Shown in pieces: positions 33,562 to 42,885 of a DNA stretch of 64,000 nt (positions within the stretch are counted from its first letter, which is position 1; every line of letters begins with the position of its first letter). The position numbers were made by a program, and so were the translations under genes. This stretch comes from Bacteroidota bacterium (GTDB taxonomy: Bacteria > Bacteroidota > Bacteroidia > Cytophagales > Cyclobacteriaceae), in the NCBI GenBank assembly GCA_023417785.1, contig JAEZEH010000151.1:1-64000 (forward strand), read 5' to 3'. Under the pieces are notes generated by a model. It saw only the letters and a program-made list of their open reading frames with translations, was not told where the DNA came from and searched no databases.

Positions 33562-33886
33562 TCCTGAACTTTTGAGGGGCACACTACAAACGATCGTGCT
33601 GAAGGTGCTTCGTGACCATGGTAAGATGTACGGCTATGAAATCACCCAGCTTGTAAAAGACCTTTCCGCAGGACGTATCCTGCTGACAGAAGGGGCGCTT
33701 TATCCAACGCTGCACAAAATGGAAAGCGAAGGATTGCTCCAAACAGAAACGGTGCATATAGGAAAACGAGTCCGGAAGTACTACACCCTGACGCAGGAAG
33801 GTCAGGCATTGAGCAAAGACCGCGTCAGTGAGTTTCTGGATTTTATCCGGACGATGTCAGCGGTATTGAAAATTGAAGTAGCCTGA
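33554..33886 (+). CDS. PadR-family transcriptional regulator
   Basis: The 110-residue product is a short PadR regulator: a winged helix (LLRGTLQTIVLKVLRDHGKM through YGYEITQLVKDLSAGRILLTEGALYPTLHKMESEGLLQTE) and one C-terminal dimerisation helix. The core YGYEI...LTEGALYPTLHKME is diagnostic. It precedes an ABC-type permease gene by 6 bases, a pairing seen repeatedly in Bacteroidota, and probably controls that gene together with itself. Three 15-bp repeats overlap its start codon. Confidence 0.95.
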   Translation: MHSPELLRGTLQTIVLKVLRDHGKMYGYEITQLVKDLSAGRILLTEGALYPTLHKMESEGLLQTETVHIGKRVRKYYTLTQEGQALSKDRVSEFLDFIRTMSAVLKIEVA

Positions 33887-33892
33887 CGATCC

Positions 33893-36586
33893 ATGCAGCT
33901 AACAAATGAACACATTGACTACATTACAAAGGATCTCATCTATCGCGGAATTATTGTAGATGACTTCCGCAATGAGGTAGTTGACCACATCTGCTCGGCG
34001 GTAGACACGGAGATGAGAAAGGGCTTGCGATTTTTCGATGCATATCAGTTGGTGTTAAAGGATTTCGGCCATACCAAAGGACTTCGAACCACACAGAAAC
34101 AAATTATTCAACACGAGAATCAAACCGCGCGAATTATGTTCAGAAACTATCTTACCATTGCGATCAGGAATCTTTCAAAGCATCGTTTCTTTACGGCCAT
34201 AAATGTTTTCGGACTCGCGATCGGGATCGCATCCTGTCTGATGATCTCGCTCTATGTAATCTTTGAACTCTCATACGATAAACACTTCGTCAACGCGGAT
34301 CGCGTCTACCGGGTTAACAACGAAATTCTATTCAATGGAAATCACCATCGGTTAGCTGTTGGTCCCGCACCCTTGGCCGAAGCATTGATGACTGACTTTC
34401 CGGAAATCGAGGCAGCAGTGCGGTTCCGGTCGTGGGGTTCGCGCTTAATAAAAACAGAACAAGGCACTGAAAATATTAAAGAGCAACACGTAGTTTATGC
34501 CGACAACGAAATACTTCAGGTTTTCCCACTTAAGCTTTTGTCAGGCGATTCTCAAAACGGATTGAAGGACCCGAAAGCGGTAATGATCAGTAAAAGCAAG
34601 GCCGACAGATACTTTCCGGGACAAGATCCCCTGGGTCAGACCCTCATTCTGGACAACGAACACAATTACAAAATCACCGGGGTATTTCCTGATTTTCCCG
34701 AGGCAACTCATTTCCGTTTTGACTTCATTCTCGCGATGAGTGGTCTCGAAGAGAGTAAGAACGACATGTGGTTGAGTAACAATTTCAATACGTACTTCCT
34801 TTTACGTGAGGGTGCCAGCCCCGCCGATGTCGAAGCAAAATTTCCAAAAATGATCGAAACTTACGTTGGTCCCCAGATACGCCAGGTGTTCGGAGCTGAT
34901 TTTACTGTTGAAGAATTTGAGGCCAGCGGAAACCGATTTATTTTTTCACTGATGCCGCTTACACGGATTCACTTGCACTCGGATCTGACGGCTGAACTTG
35001 GTGCGAATAGCGATATTACCTATGTGTATCTTTTTGGAGCAATTGCGCTTTTCATACTTGGGATCGCGTGCATCAACTTTATGAATCTGTCAACGGCCAG
35101 GTCGGCGAATCGCGCACGGGAAGTGGGTGTGAGGAAAGTCCTCGGTTCTTTACGCGGCCACCTGGTCAGGCAATTTCTCACTGAATCAATTTTGCTGAGC
35201 GTTATCGCCTTTGTGATCAGTCTGGGCTTCGTTGCACTGGCGCTTCCGTCATTCAATCTTTTGTCGGGACGTTCACTTGAAGTACCTTATACCGATTTGA
35301 GGTTTATCGGTCTGATGATCGTAGCATCGATTCTTGTTGGAGTTACAGCGGGATTTTATCCGTCCGCATTCCTCTCAGCATTCAAACCTGTTGATGTTTT
35401 GAAGGGGAAACTTTCCCTGGGAATGAAAAGCGGTGCCGTTCGGAGTTCGCTTGTCGTGTTTCAATTCATGATTTCGATCTTTCTTTTGATTGGAACAATC
35501 ACTGTACAAAAGCAGCTATCTTTTATCCAAAACAAACGGCTGGGATTCCAAAAGGATCAAGTGGTCGTTTTGCAGGATACCCATGTACTCGGATCGCAAA
35601 CGGAAGCATTCAAGAATGAAATGCTACGCGAATCGGTGATCTCAGACGCATCAATTTCAGGATTCTTGCCAGTGTCAGGCTGGGGTAGAAACGATTCCAG
35701 CTTCTGGCCCGAGGCAAAGCAACCTTCACAGGAGAATCTTACTTCAATGCAATACTGGACCGTTGATCACGATTACATAAAGACTTTAGGGATGAAAGTG
35801 AAGACCGGACGGAATTTCTCCAAAGACTTCCCGTCGGACTCGTCGGCGATGATCATCAATGAGTCGGCGGTGAAGAAATTTGGTTTCGCGAATCCTATCG
35901 GAGAGCGTATCAGTACATTTGATATTTCAGGTGGAGAAATCGATCCTTCCAAACTGGTGACCTATAACATCGTCGGCGTGATGGAGGATTTTCATTTCGA
36001 GTCGCTCAGGAAAAATATTACACCCTTAGGCCTTCTCCTCGGCAACTCAAACTGGTCGATGTCTTTCCGGTTCGAATCGGCAAATGCGGGAGAGGTTATT
36101 TCTGTACTTGAGTCGAAATGGAAAGAGGTTGCTCCGGGGCAACCCTTCCAGTATACGTTTCTCGACGACGCTTTTGGTAAAATGTATTCGACCGAAGAGC
36201 GACTGGGGCAGATATTCGCGATCTTCGCTGGTCTTGCCATAGTCATCGCATGTCTTGGTTTATTTGCACTGACGGCTTTCACCGCGGAGCAGAGAACGAA
36301 GGAAATCGGAATTCGCAAAGTGCTCGGTGCGTCTGTAACAAGCATCGTTGTTCTGCTGTCGCGCGAATTCGGAAAACTTATTGTGATCGCCTTTGTTCTG
36401 GCTGCGCCGTTAAGCTGGTTTGCAGTAGACTGGTGGTTACAAAGTTTTACGTATAAGGCTGAGGTCGGGGTGACCATTTATGCGCTTGCAGGTCTTGGCG
36501 CATTTTTGGTTGCGTGGTTGACGATGGGATACCAATCAATCAGAGCCGCGCTTGCGAACCCGGTAAACTCTCTAAAAAGTGAGTAA
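33893..36586 (+). CDS. FtsX/MacB-type ABC transporter permease with PadR-associated N-terminal prefix
   Basis: The 897-residue product has a soluble N-terminal prefix of about 75 residues (LTNEHIDYITKDLIYRGIIVDDFRNEVVDHICSAV), typical of permeases encoded next to PadR genes. A MacB-type unit follows: a first helix at about 105-125, a periplasmic domain, and an FtsX domain (about 375-500). A second helix, periplasmic domain and FtsX domain come next (about 515-535 and 780-890, with the TKEIGIRKVLGASVTSIVVLLSREF motif). It thus carries a full set of about eight helices in one chain. The ATPase partner is not encoded nearby. It may handle peptides, antibiotics or lipids, or act mechanically; the substrate is unknown. 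Confidence 0.9.
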   Translation: MQLTNEHIDYITKDLIYRGIIVDDFRNEVVDHICSAVDTEMRKGLRFFDAYQLVLKDFGHTKGLRTTQKQIIQHENQTARIMFRNYLTIAIRNLSKHRFFTAINVFGLAIGIASCLMISLYVIFELSYDKHFVNADRVYRVNNEILFNGNHHRLAVGPAPLAEALMTDFPEIEAAVRFRSWGSRLIKTEQGTENIKEQHVVYADNEILQVFPLKLLSGDSQNGLKDPKAVMISKSKADRYFPGQDPLGQTLILDNEHNYKITGVFPDFPEATHFRFDFILAMSGLEESKNDMWLSNNFNTYFLLREGASPADVEAKFPKMIETYVGPQIRQVFGADFTVEEFEASGNRFIFSLMPLTRIHLHSDLTAELGANSDITYVYLFGAIALFILGIACINFMNLSTARSANRAREVGVRKVLGSLRGHLVRQFLTESILLSVIAFVISLGFVALALPSFNLLSGRSLEVPYTDLRFIGLMIVASILVGVTAGFYPSAFLSAFKPVDVLKGKLSLGMKSGAVRSSLVVFQFMISIFLLIGTITVQKQLSFIQNKRLGFQKDQVVVLQDTHVLGSQTEAFKNEMLRESVISDASISGFLPVSGWGRNDSSFWPEAKQPSQENLTSMQYWTVDHDYIKTLGMKVKTGRNFSKDFPSDSSAMIINESAVKKFGFANPIGERISTFDISGGEIDPSKLVTYNIVGVMEDFHFESLRKNITPLGLLLGNSNWSMSFRFESANAGEVISVLESKWKEVAPGQPFQYTFLDDAFGKMYSTEERLGQIFAIFAGLAIVIACLGLFALTAFTAEQRTKEIGIRKVLGASVTSIVVLLSREFGKLIVIAFVLAAPLSWFAVDWWLQSFTYKAEVGVTIYALAGLGAFLVAWLTMGYQSIRAALANPVNSLKSE

Positions 36587-36634
36587 CGAAACCCTCAAGG
36601 GCAGCGCTGAATGTATAGCAGAAACGCGACACGT

Positions 36635-37582
36635 TCAATATCCGCGGGAAAGGTTGATAGGATTCTGGATTGTTTCGCCGCGCTGGAATAGCTCAAGATT
36701 CGTCAGAAATTGTTCAACCTTTCCTTCGTCTTCAAGTCTATGGCCACCACCGGTGTGTTGTGTCAGAATAACTTGCGGCAGTTCCCACAATGGACTGGAA
36801 ATTGGCAGCGGTTCTTTTTCAGTAACGTCGAGAATGGCACCCCCAAGTTTGCCGGATACCAGGTAGCGGATCAGTGCGTCTTCATCGGTGGTCGTTCCGC
36901 GCCCGACACTTGCGTAGATAGTTCCGTCGGCCATTGCTTCAAACAGGTCGGTCGTAACGTACTGGCCGGCGGCTCCCGGCAGGGTATTAATTACGACATC
37001 GGCATCACCGATTGTCTTCAAGAGGTCTTCGCGCGAATGAATTTTTGCTTTCGGGCTTCTTCGGGCCACAAATGTGACATCACAGTTGAAGCCAGTTAAT
37101 AACTCGCCAATATGCATCGCGATCGTTCCGGCTCCGAGAACGATAACAGTCTTCCCGCTAAGGAGGTCCATTCCATAACGGAGCGGCTTTCCAATCCATT
37201 TTTTGTCGCGCTTCAAAACGGCTAACTCTGGTATCCGCCGGTAAAATGAGAGTAGCCCGGCCAGAATTGTTTCGGCGCACGTTAGTGAAAAGAAATCTCC
37301 CATATTCGCAACCAACGCGTTAGTCTCAATGCCTTTGTATTGATCGAAACCAGCGGAATCCAGCTGCCAGAATTTCATGTTCAGCCCCTCGGTTGCAAAC
37401 CAATCAGGCGGGGGATTACCCATTACCACGGCGGCAGTAGTAAATGCAGCTCGTGATCCTTCGGGATCACTTGGTTCATTGAATATCGGGCCTTCAATTT
37501 TTTCGCGTAGCAAGTCCCGCAAAGATTCACCAATGTCTGAGTATATAAATATTGATAACGAATTGCCTTTAGAGTCCTTCAT
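36635..37582 (-). CDS. D-isomer-specific 2-hydroxyacid dehydrogenase
   Basis: About 315 residues from the ATG at 37582; the frame extends to a GTG at 37615. The NAD-binding loop is VIVLGAGTIAMHIGELLTGF (GxGxxA, not GxGxxG). The catalytic set is visible: Arg in YASVGRGTTTDEDALI, Glu in AILDVTEKEPLP and His in ILTQHTGGG. These enzymes reduce 2-oxoacids such as glyoxylate, hydroxypyruvate or phenylpyruvate; the substrate cannot be told here. It is transcribed alone, tail to tail with the permease gene (48 bases), with a gene-free gap of about 290 bases on its 5' side. Confidence 0.88.
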   Translation of the reverse strand: MKDSKGNSLSIFIYSDIGESLRDLLREKIEGPIFNEPSDPEGSRAAFTTAAVVMGNPPPDWFATEGLNMKFWQLDSAGFDQYKGIETNALVANMGDFFSLTCAETILAGLLSFYRRIPELAVLKRDKKWIGKPLRYGMDLLSGKTVIVLGAGTIAMHIGELLTGFNCDVTFVARRSPKAKIHSREDLLKTIGDADVVINTLPGAAGQYVTTDLFEAMADGTIYASVGRGTTTDEDALIRYLVSGKLGGAILDVTEKEPLPISSPLWELPQVILTQHTGGGHRLEDEGKVEQFLTNLELFQRGETIQNPINLSRGY

Positions 37583-37874
37583 CTTGAATAGTCCATTATG
37601 TAGGTCGGCTTTCACCGCCCGTCTAAATTAGGGAGTCGAGATTGAAAAAGGAATTTGTTTTTTTTGAATGGAGATACTAAGCCGGCCCCTTCGCCAATAG
37701 TTCAAGATGGAATGTCGGTGGTAGTTGACTCGCTGTTGCTGATCCGGATTCACATGATAATGACTGCACTGTTCATCAATTGGGCGGCAAACATTATTCT
37801 TCGACGGTGACCTTTCTGCAACTGAAATATATATTAGCCAGGCGCACGATACTACCTTAATGGAGGCACTTGAA

Positions 37875-38894
37875 TTATAATGGTTGCGAGGCAGCAGGCG
37901 GCTCGAGTCTATGCCTTACCTGGAAAATCATGACGGTGAGGACGGCGACAAGAACGACTGCCGTGACCTGATGCAGAACCCCCAGCCATACCGGTACACG
38001 ATAGATCAGCGTGAATATTCCAAGTAGGATCTGGATGGCTGCGAGGACAAGTAATGCATCGCTCATACGGTTGAGGGATGTGTTGTTATAGCGCCGCATA
38101 CTGAGCCAAGTTGCTACCAAAAATCCACCGGTAATAAAGGCGAACCATCGGTGGACGAACTGAATTAACACGCCGTTGTGAATAGATGCGAAGACGTTCT
38201 CCGGAATGAGTTTATCCCCCATCAGGGGAAACGTGTTATAGTAAAACCCGGCTTTCAGACCTGCAACGAATGCACCGAGAATTATCTGAAAGAACAAAAC
38301 TACCATTGCTGCGTAGAGCAGCCGCGGAATTAAATTCTTTCGGAGTTGTGGGGTGTTGATTCGCATTATGGTCCACAGAATAACGGAAACAAGTATAATA
38401 GCCAGCGAAAGATGAGCAGCAAGCCGATAGTGACTCACATATGGCATTTCGGTTAATCCACTCATTACCATGATCCAGCCCATCACTCCCTGAAAGGCCC
38501 CAAGGCCCAGGATCAAAAACAAATACTTTTTCAACCAGCCTGGAAGGGATCGTTTCCACAGGAAAAACGCGAACGGAACGATGAACAGAAGGCCTATGAA
38601 CCTGCCGACGAGTCGATGAAAATATTCCCACCAGTAAATGCCTTTAAAGTCCTTAACGGTGAATGTTTTATTGATCTGTTTGAATTGCGGCGTTTCCTTG
38701 TATTGATCAAACGCTTCCTGCCATTCCTCCTGCGAGAGAGGCGGAATCGTTCCCGTTACGATCTTCCATTTTACGATCGATAAACCGGATCCGGTCAGCC
38801 GGGTTATCCCACCCACGGCAACCATGAAAATGACGAGGATGATCCCTGACCAAAGCCAAGTGCGAAGGAATTTTTTGTAACGGTGTTCGAGCAT
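37875..38894 (-). CDS. ctaA: Heme A synthase (COX15/CtaA family)
   Basis: CtaA oxidises heme O to heme A for aa3-type cytochrome oxidase in the inner membrane. The product from the ATG at 38894 has 339 residues; a GTG at 38924 would add ten. It has about eight transmembrane helices in two four-helix halves. The first begins WSGIILVIFMVAVGGITRLTGSGLSIVKWK, a family hallmark. Histidines at helix ends (EYFHRLVGRFIGL, SHYRLAAHLSLA, IQFVHRWFAFITG, LGVLHQVTAVVL) are the heme ligands of both halves. The long form resembles proteobacterial and mitochondrial COX15 more than Bacillus CtaA. No other oxidase genes are adjacent. Confidence 0.92.
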   Translation of the reverse strand: MLEHRYKKFLRTWLWSGIILVIFMVAVGGITRLTGSGLSIVKWKIVTGTIPPLSQEEWQEAFDQYKETPQFKQINKTFTVKDFKGIYWWEYFHRLVGRFIGLLFIVPFAFFLWKRSLPGWLKKYLFLILGLGAFQGVMGWIMVMSGLTEMPYVSHYRLAAHLSLAIILVSVILWTIMRINTPQLRKNLIPRLLYAAMVVLFFQIILGAFVAGLKAGFYYNTFPLMGDKLIPENVFASIHNGVLIQFVHRWFAFITGGFLVATWLSMRRYNNTSLNRMSDALLVLAAIQILLGIFTLIYRVPVWLGVLHQVTAVVLVAVLTVMIFQVRHRLEPPAASQPL

Positions 38895-39006
38895 GTTGAT
38901 GTAAAGAAGGCAAATAACCTTCACAGAACTTTCGGCGCGATGATTTTGGTCATGCGATGATGGAAAAGGTTGTCGGACGACGGAGCGTGTTATTACCGAT
39001 GGCGCC

Positions 39007-41022
39007 TTAGTTTGCCTGAATAATTTCTATTTCCGTCCGGCGGTTGATTTCACGGCCACCCATCTCGTCATCGTTCGATACGATAGGCCGGTCAGAACCA
39101 TATCCTTTTGCTGAAAGCCGGGAGGCGTTCACACCATTCGATACAAGATAGTCCACAACAGCGCCGGCGCGTTTAAGCGATAATGTTTTGTTCGATGCTG
39201 CGTTACCGGTGTTGTCGGTATGCCCGTTAATCTGAACCTTCAGATTCGGGTTAGCCAGAAGAAGTTCCTGAATCTTTTCAACCTCGGCGATAGATTCCTT
39301 TTTGAGGTCAGCTCTGCCTACGTCAAAAAAGATGTTCTTCAGAATCACCTTGGACCCCACCTCGGCGCGCACCATAATGATGTGGGTGTCGATTTCCTGA
39401 TACTCGGCAAACTTCGGCAGGTTGAAGTTGATTGAGTTGAAAAGGTATCCTTCTTTTTCAGTAGCCACACCGTAGTTTCCGCCGTGGGGAATCACAAGTT
39501 CGAAATCTCCGCTGGTCTCGTCCGTCGTAAATCGCGACAATACCTTTTTCGTTTCGTTGTCCACAAGTGAAATTGTTGCACCGAGGGGTGATGCGGTGGT
39601 TTCGTCAATAACCTTTCCCTTTAGCACGGTAACGACTTTCTTTTCGCGACTGGCCTGCACGAACTGGTCGACGAAATCGTTGCCCTTGGGCTTTTGTGCC
39701 TTCGGAGCCTGTGCTACGACTTCGACGGGTTTGGGCTTTGGCTTGAATTTGGGTTCGAGGAAAGTTATAGAATAGATATCGGTTTCACCCTGGCCTCCTT
39801 CTTTCATCGTGGAGTAATAGCCTTTTTTCTTGTCAGCCGAAATGGTGAAAAAGCCATCGTATTCCCAGGTGTTTATTGGCCATCCCAGGTTTTCCGGCTT
39901 TTGCCACTTACCATTCTTGAACTCGGAAATAAAAATATCGCTGTTTCCAAGCGTTGGATGTCCGTCCGAAGAAAAGTACAGGGTGACACCATCAGGATGA
40001 ATGAATGGTGCGTCCTCATTTTCTGGAGTGTTGATCAACGGCCCGAGGTTGACGGCTTTGCCCCAGTCACCTTTTGCATCGAGTTCGCTTACATATAAAT
40101 CCAGTTCGCCCAATCCTCCGGGGCGATTGCTTGCGAAATAAAGCTTCGCGCCGTCAGCACTGACACTTGCGCTGGTTTCCCAGTACATGGATGTATTGAT
40201 ATTCTTATTCAGAGGCGTTGGCTTGGTCCAGTCCCCGCCTTCGAACCGCGATATGTAAATATCGCCTGCGCCTTCTTCATAATACAGAAACAGCGTTTTC
40301 CCATCAGGGGAAAGAGACGCGGCGGCGTCATTGTACTTCTGATTTAAATTCGGGCTGATCTTTTTAGCAGGTTCCCACGTATTGCCTGCTTTTCTGGTGA
40401 TATAAATATCCTCATAATTTGTGCGGGTGCGGATTGCCTTCTCATCATCACTGCGATTCGAGGTAAAGATCAGTGTATTTCCATCCGCTGAAATGATTGG
40501 CGAATAATCATGCAGCCCTGTGTTAACCGGCATCACATTTTCAATAATTACGTTCAGCTCGTATTGTGATAGCGAGTCCGCGATCTTGCATTCCTGAATT
40601 TTTTTGTCAGCGATAGCGGCGAGCCCGCTTTTCTTTTTTTTGAACTGTTCGAAATGCTGGATGGCTTTGAGGAACTCGTTTGTGTTCTGGAAGGCAATGC
40701 CGAGGTGGTAGTCTATTTCGTCGTTGATGTTTGGGTTGAGTCGGTAGGCTTTACTAATGTATTTCGCTGCTTTTGACTTTGTTTCAGAATACAAATAGGA
40801 AAGCCCTATCTTCAGGTTCAGTGAAGCGTCATCGGGGTTTATCTCGAAAGCCTTGAAATATTGCTCCAGCGCGCTTTTGTATTCCTTCCTGCCATACCAT
40901 TTGTCGCCCTGCGACACGAACTCCTGCATAGACTGACCGTTGCTCTGGATAACGATGAGGAGATAAACTAAGACGGTGAATACAATATTCCTGAGCATGC
41001 GAAACGAATTGATTCGAAGCAT
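39007..41022 (-). CDS. TPR-PD40-CRD-OmpA envelope protein
   Basis: About 671 residues from the ATG at 41022, which is preceded by GGAG at a spacing of six bases, a rare clear Shine-Dalgarno in this window; a later ATG at 40998 is also possible. Signal peptide, then TPR repeats to about 150, a PD40 propeller (about 160-420), a carboxypeptidase-regulatory-like domain (about 470-550) and an OmpA domain (about 560-670) with GHTDNTGNAASNKTLSLKRAGAV. It has the same layout and length as the PorE-like gene at 10372-12390 but no lipobox, so it should be periplasmic and bound to peptidoglycan. Paralogues of this kind are frequent in Bacteroidota. Confidence 0.85.
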   Translation of the reverse strand: MLRINSFRMLRNIVFTVLVYLLIVIQSNGQSMQEFVSQGDKWYGRKEYKSALEQYFKAFEINPDDASLNLKIGLSYLYSETKSKAAKYISKAYRLNPNINDEIDYHLGIAFQNTNEFLKAIQHFEQFKKKKSGLAAIADKKIQECKIADSLSQYELNVIIENVMPVNTGLHDYSPIISADGNTLIFTSNRSDDEKAIRTRTNYEDIYITRKAGNTWEPAKKISPNLNQKYNDAAASLSPDGKTLFLYYEEGAGDIYISRFEGGDWTKPTPLNKNINTSMYWETSASVSADGAKLYFASNRPGGLGELDLYVSELDAKGDWGKAVNLGPLINTPENEDAPFIHPDGVTLYFSSDGHPTLGNSDIFISEFKNGKWQKPENLGWPINTWEYDGFFTISADKKKGYYSTMKEGGQGETDIYSITFLEPKFKPKPKPVEVVAQAPKAQKPKGNDFVDQFVQASREKKVVTVLKGKVIDETTASPLGATISLVDNETKKVLSRFTTDETSGDFELVIPHGGNYGVATEKEGYLFNSINFNLPKFAEYQEIDTHIIMVRAEVGSKVILKNIFFDVGRADLKKESIAEVEKIQELLLANPNLKVQINGHTDNTGNAASNKTLSLKRAGAVVDYLVSNGVNASRLSAKGYGSDRPIVSNDDEMGGREINRRTEIEIIQAN

Positions 41023-41134
41023 GAAATTCTCCAAAAAAACGAGAGCCGGCAGCCCATTCCGCCCACGTTTTCGCCTTATGTAAGTTTTCTAAGGACTTTA
41101 CGGATTAAAAATCAAAGCAATTTTGCTATCACAA

Positions 41135-42658
41135 TCACTCTTCAAACTTGCGCGAATTACTGACAAATGCAACGTGCTTGCTATCGGGAGACCAGCTGGG
41201 CACATTGATGGTTCCCTGACCTCCATAAAGGTACGCGATAGTTTTCGGCGCCCCTCCAGCCACGGGCATCAGCCGAAGCATAACGCGTTTGAAAGAAGGA
41301 TGCGAATCCACTGGTATATCTGCCGGAAAAGAAATGAAGACGATCCATTTTCCGTCTGGCGAGATGTGTGGAAACCAATCGTTGTATTCGTCGAAGGTGA
41401 GCTGTTCTTTCGCGGATCCATCCGGTTTCATACGCCAGAGCTGCATGGTGCCGGACTGGTTCCCGTTGTAATAAATATGCTTTCCATCTGGTGAGTATTC
41501 GGGTCCGTCGACGTGGGTTCCTTGTGTTTTTGTTAATCTGATTTCCGGACCACCATTGATGTTTTTCTTATAGACGTCGTAGCCAGTGCCCTCACGCTGG
41601 CCAACATAGACGACTTCCTTGTTGTTCGGCGCCCACCCATGCCAGTAGGAAGGCGTTTCTTCAGTTACCATCTTCGGCGTTCCGCCAGTGACAGGCAGTA
41701 CATAAACGGTCGATCCGCCACCGGGAAACCCGGCGCGATGGTGACTTATGGCAAGCATTTTTCCATCAAATGAGATTCCATGGTCGTTGTTGTTTCGGTC
41801 TGCGAAGCCTGTATTGAGTTTCGTCAGCTCGCCGCCTTCGACAGGAATTGTAAATAACAATCCGTCTTGATTGAAAAGTAGCCGCTTTCCATCGGGCATC
41901 CAGTTCGGAGCTTCAAACCGGCCTTTGGATTCATGAATAACGCGGCGCTTGCCATCAAAAACGTTGATGATCTCCATACGACAACCGATGTAGCCCTGAC
42001 GGTCCGGGTTGTAGTTTTCAGGAACAGGTTGATCAATACGCACATTCCATGCTTCACCTTTCTCCAGCTTGTCGGCATTGTGAGAACAAATAAACAAACC
42101 TGCAAAGACTTCATCTGGCAGAGTTACAGCGTCCGTAGTTCCAATGACCTGCAACGGTTCGCCATCGTGCGCAGCACGCATGATGATGGTTTTTCCCGAT
42201 CGCTCCAACTGGAGAATTGTGTAGTGTTTTTTAGGAGCGAACACCTCGTCTTCGGGATCACGCATAAAAGCCCCTTTTAGTACCCGCCATTGAAGTGCAG
42301 TAAGACCATCGCCGTGCACTACCGCGCTGACGTGTGCAGCATCCTCGTCGAGTGAACCACGGATCATCCATCCGATCTTTCGATGCGGATCGAAGCCGTC
42401 CCCCAAAAGCCTGGCATTTGCCGTGAGAATGAAATCACCCTTAATCTTTGTGTGTGCAAATTGAAATTCATCGCGGTTAAACCAGATGTTATATCCGCCA
42501 CCCTCAAGGTGATATGTCTGACTTTCTTCCAAATACCGCGTTATCCCCTGGATTTTAGGCTTTCCGATATCCGACGAAGAATTGAAAATTCCACGTGACT
42601 GCTGGCAGAACGAGGCGTGCATCAGCAGGATAAAAGTGATGGAAAAAGTGGCTTTCAT
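41135..42658 (-). CDS. Secreted protein with DUF1349-like domain and TolB-type propeller
   Basis: The 507-residue product has a signal peptide (MKATFSITFILLMHASFC), a jelly-roll segment resembling DUF1349 (about 45-205: IWFNRDEFQFAHTKIKGDFI, KIGWMIRGSLDEDAAHVSAVV), and a TolB/PD40 beta-propeller (about 225-505) with repeats such as FEAPNWMPDGKRLLFNQDGLLF and PEYSPDGKHIYYNG. It is probably periplasmic. The propeller repeats resemble those of TolB, but the protein is not TolB. The N-terminal domain suggests carbohydrate or ligand binding, by inference. It is transcribed alone. Confidence 0.82.
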   Translation of the reverse strand: MKATFSITFILLMHASFCQQSRGIFNSSSDIGKPKIQGITRYLEESQTYHLEGGGYNIWFNRDEFQFAHTKIKGDFILTANARLLGDGFDPHRKIGWMIRGSLDEDAAHVSAVVHGDGLTALQWRVLKGAFMRDPEDEVFAPKKHYTILQLERSGKTIIMRAAHDGEPLQVIGTTDAVTLPDEVFAGLFICSHNADKLEKGEAWNVRIDQPVPENYNPDRQGYIGCRMEIINVFDGKRRVIHESKGRFEAPNWMPDGKRLLFNQDGLLFTIPVEGGELTKLNTGFADRNNNDHGISFDGKMLAISHHRAGFPGGGSTVYVLPVTGGTPKMVTEETPSYWHGWAPNNKEVVYVGQREGTGYDVYKKNINGGPEIRLTKTQGTHVDGPEYSPDGKHIYYNGNQSGTMQLWRMKPDGSAKEQLTFDEYNDWFPHISPDGKWIVFISFPADIPVDSHPSFKRVMLRLMPVAGGAPKTIAYLYGGQGTINVPSWSPDSKHVAFVSNSRKFEE

Positions 42659-42865
42659 GAGGGATTGGTTTGGAATACGATGTTAGTTGATTGTGTCACC
42701 AAATCAGCCACCGCTAGTGTAAATCATGCAGCCAGCCAACGTGTCAACAGGCTATCGTTACGCGTCATTAAGCGGTATAAACTGACTGTCCCTGTTGTGT
42801 TTTCCCAATGATCATCATTTGAAGTTCATTCGTCTGAATTCCTGCCATTCAACGGGACGCAATTG

Positions 42866-42884
42866 CTATCTTTCGGCAAGATAG
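42866..42884 (+). promoter_or_regulatory. Hairpin immediately before the TonB-receptor start codon
   Basis: CTATCTT (42866-42872), loop TCGGC, AAGATAG (42878-42884) form a perfect 7-bp stem ending one base before the ATG at 42886. In the mRNA it would cover the ribosome-binding region; in DNA it could be an operator. Confidence 0.5.
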
Positions 42885-42885
42885 T

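Noticed and set aside
41135..42658. Calling the propeller protein TolB
   Set aside because: Propeller repeats are present, but the N-terminal domain is DUF1349-like instead of the TolB N-terminal domain, and no tol/pal genes are adjacent.
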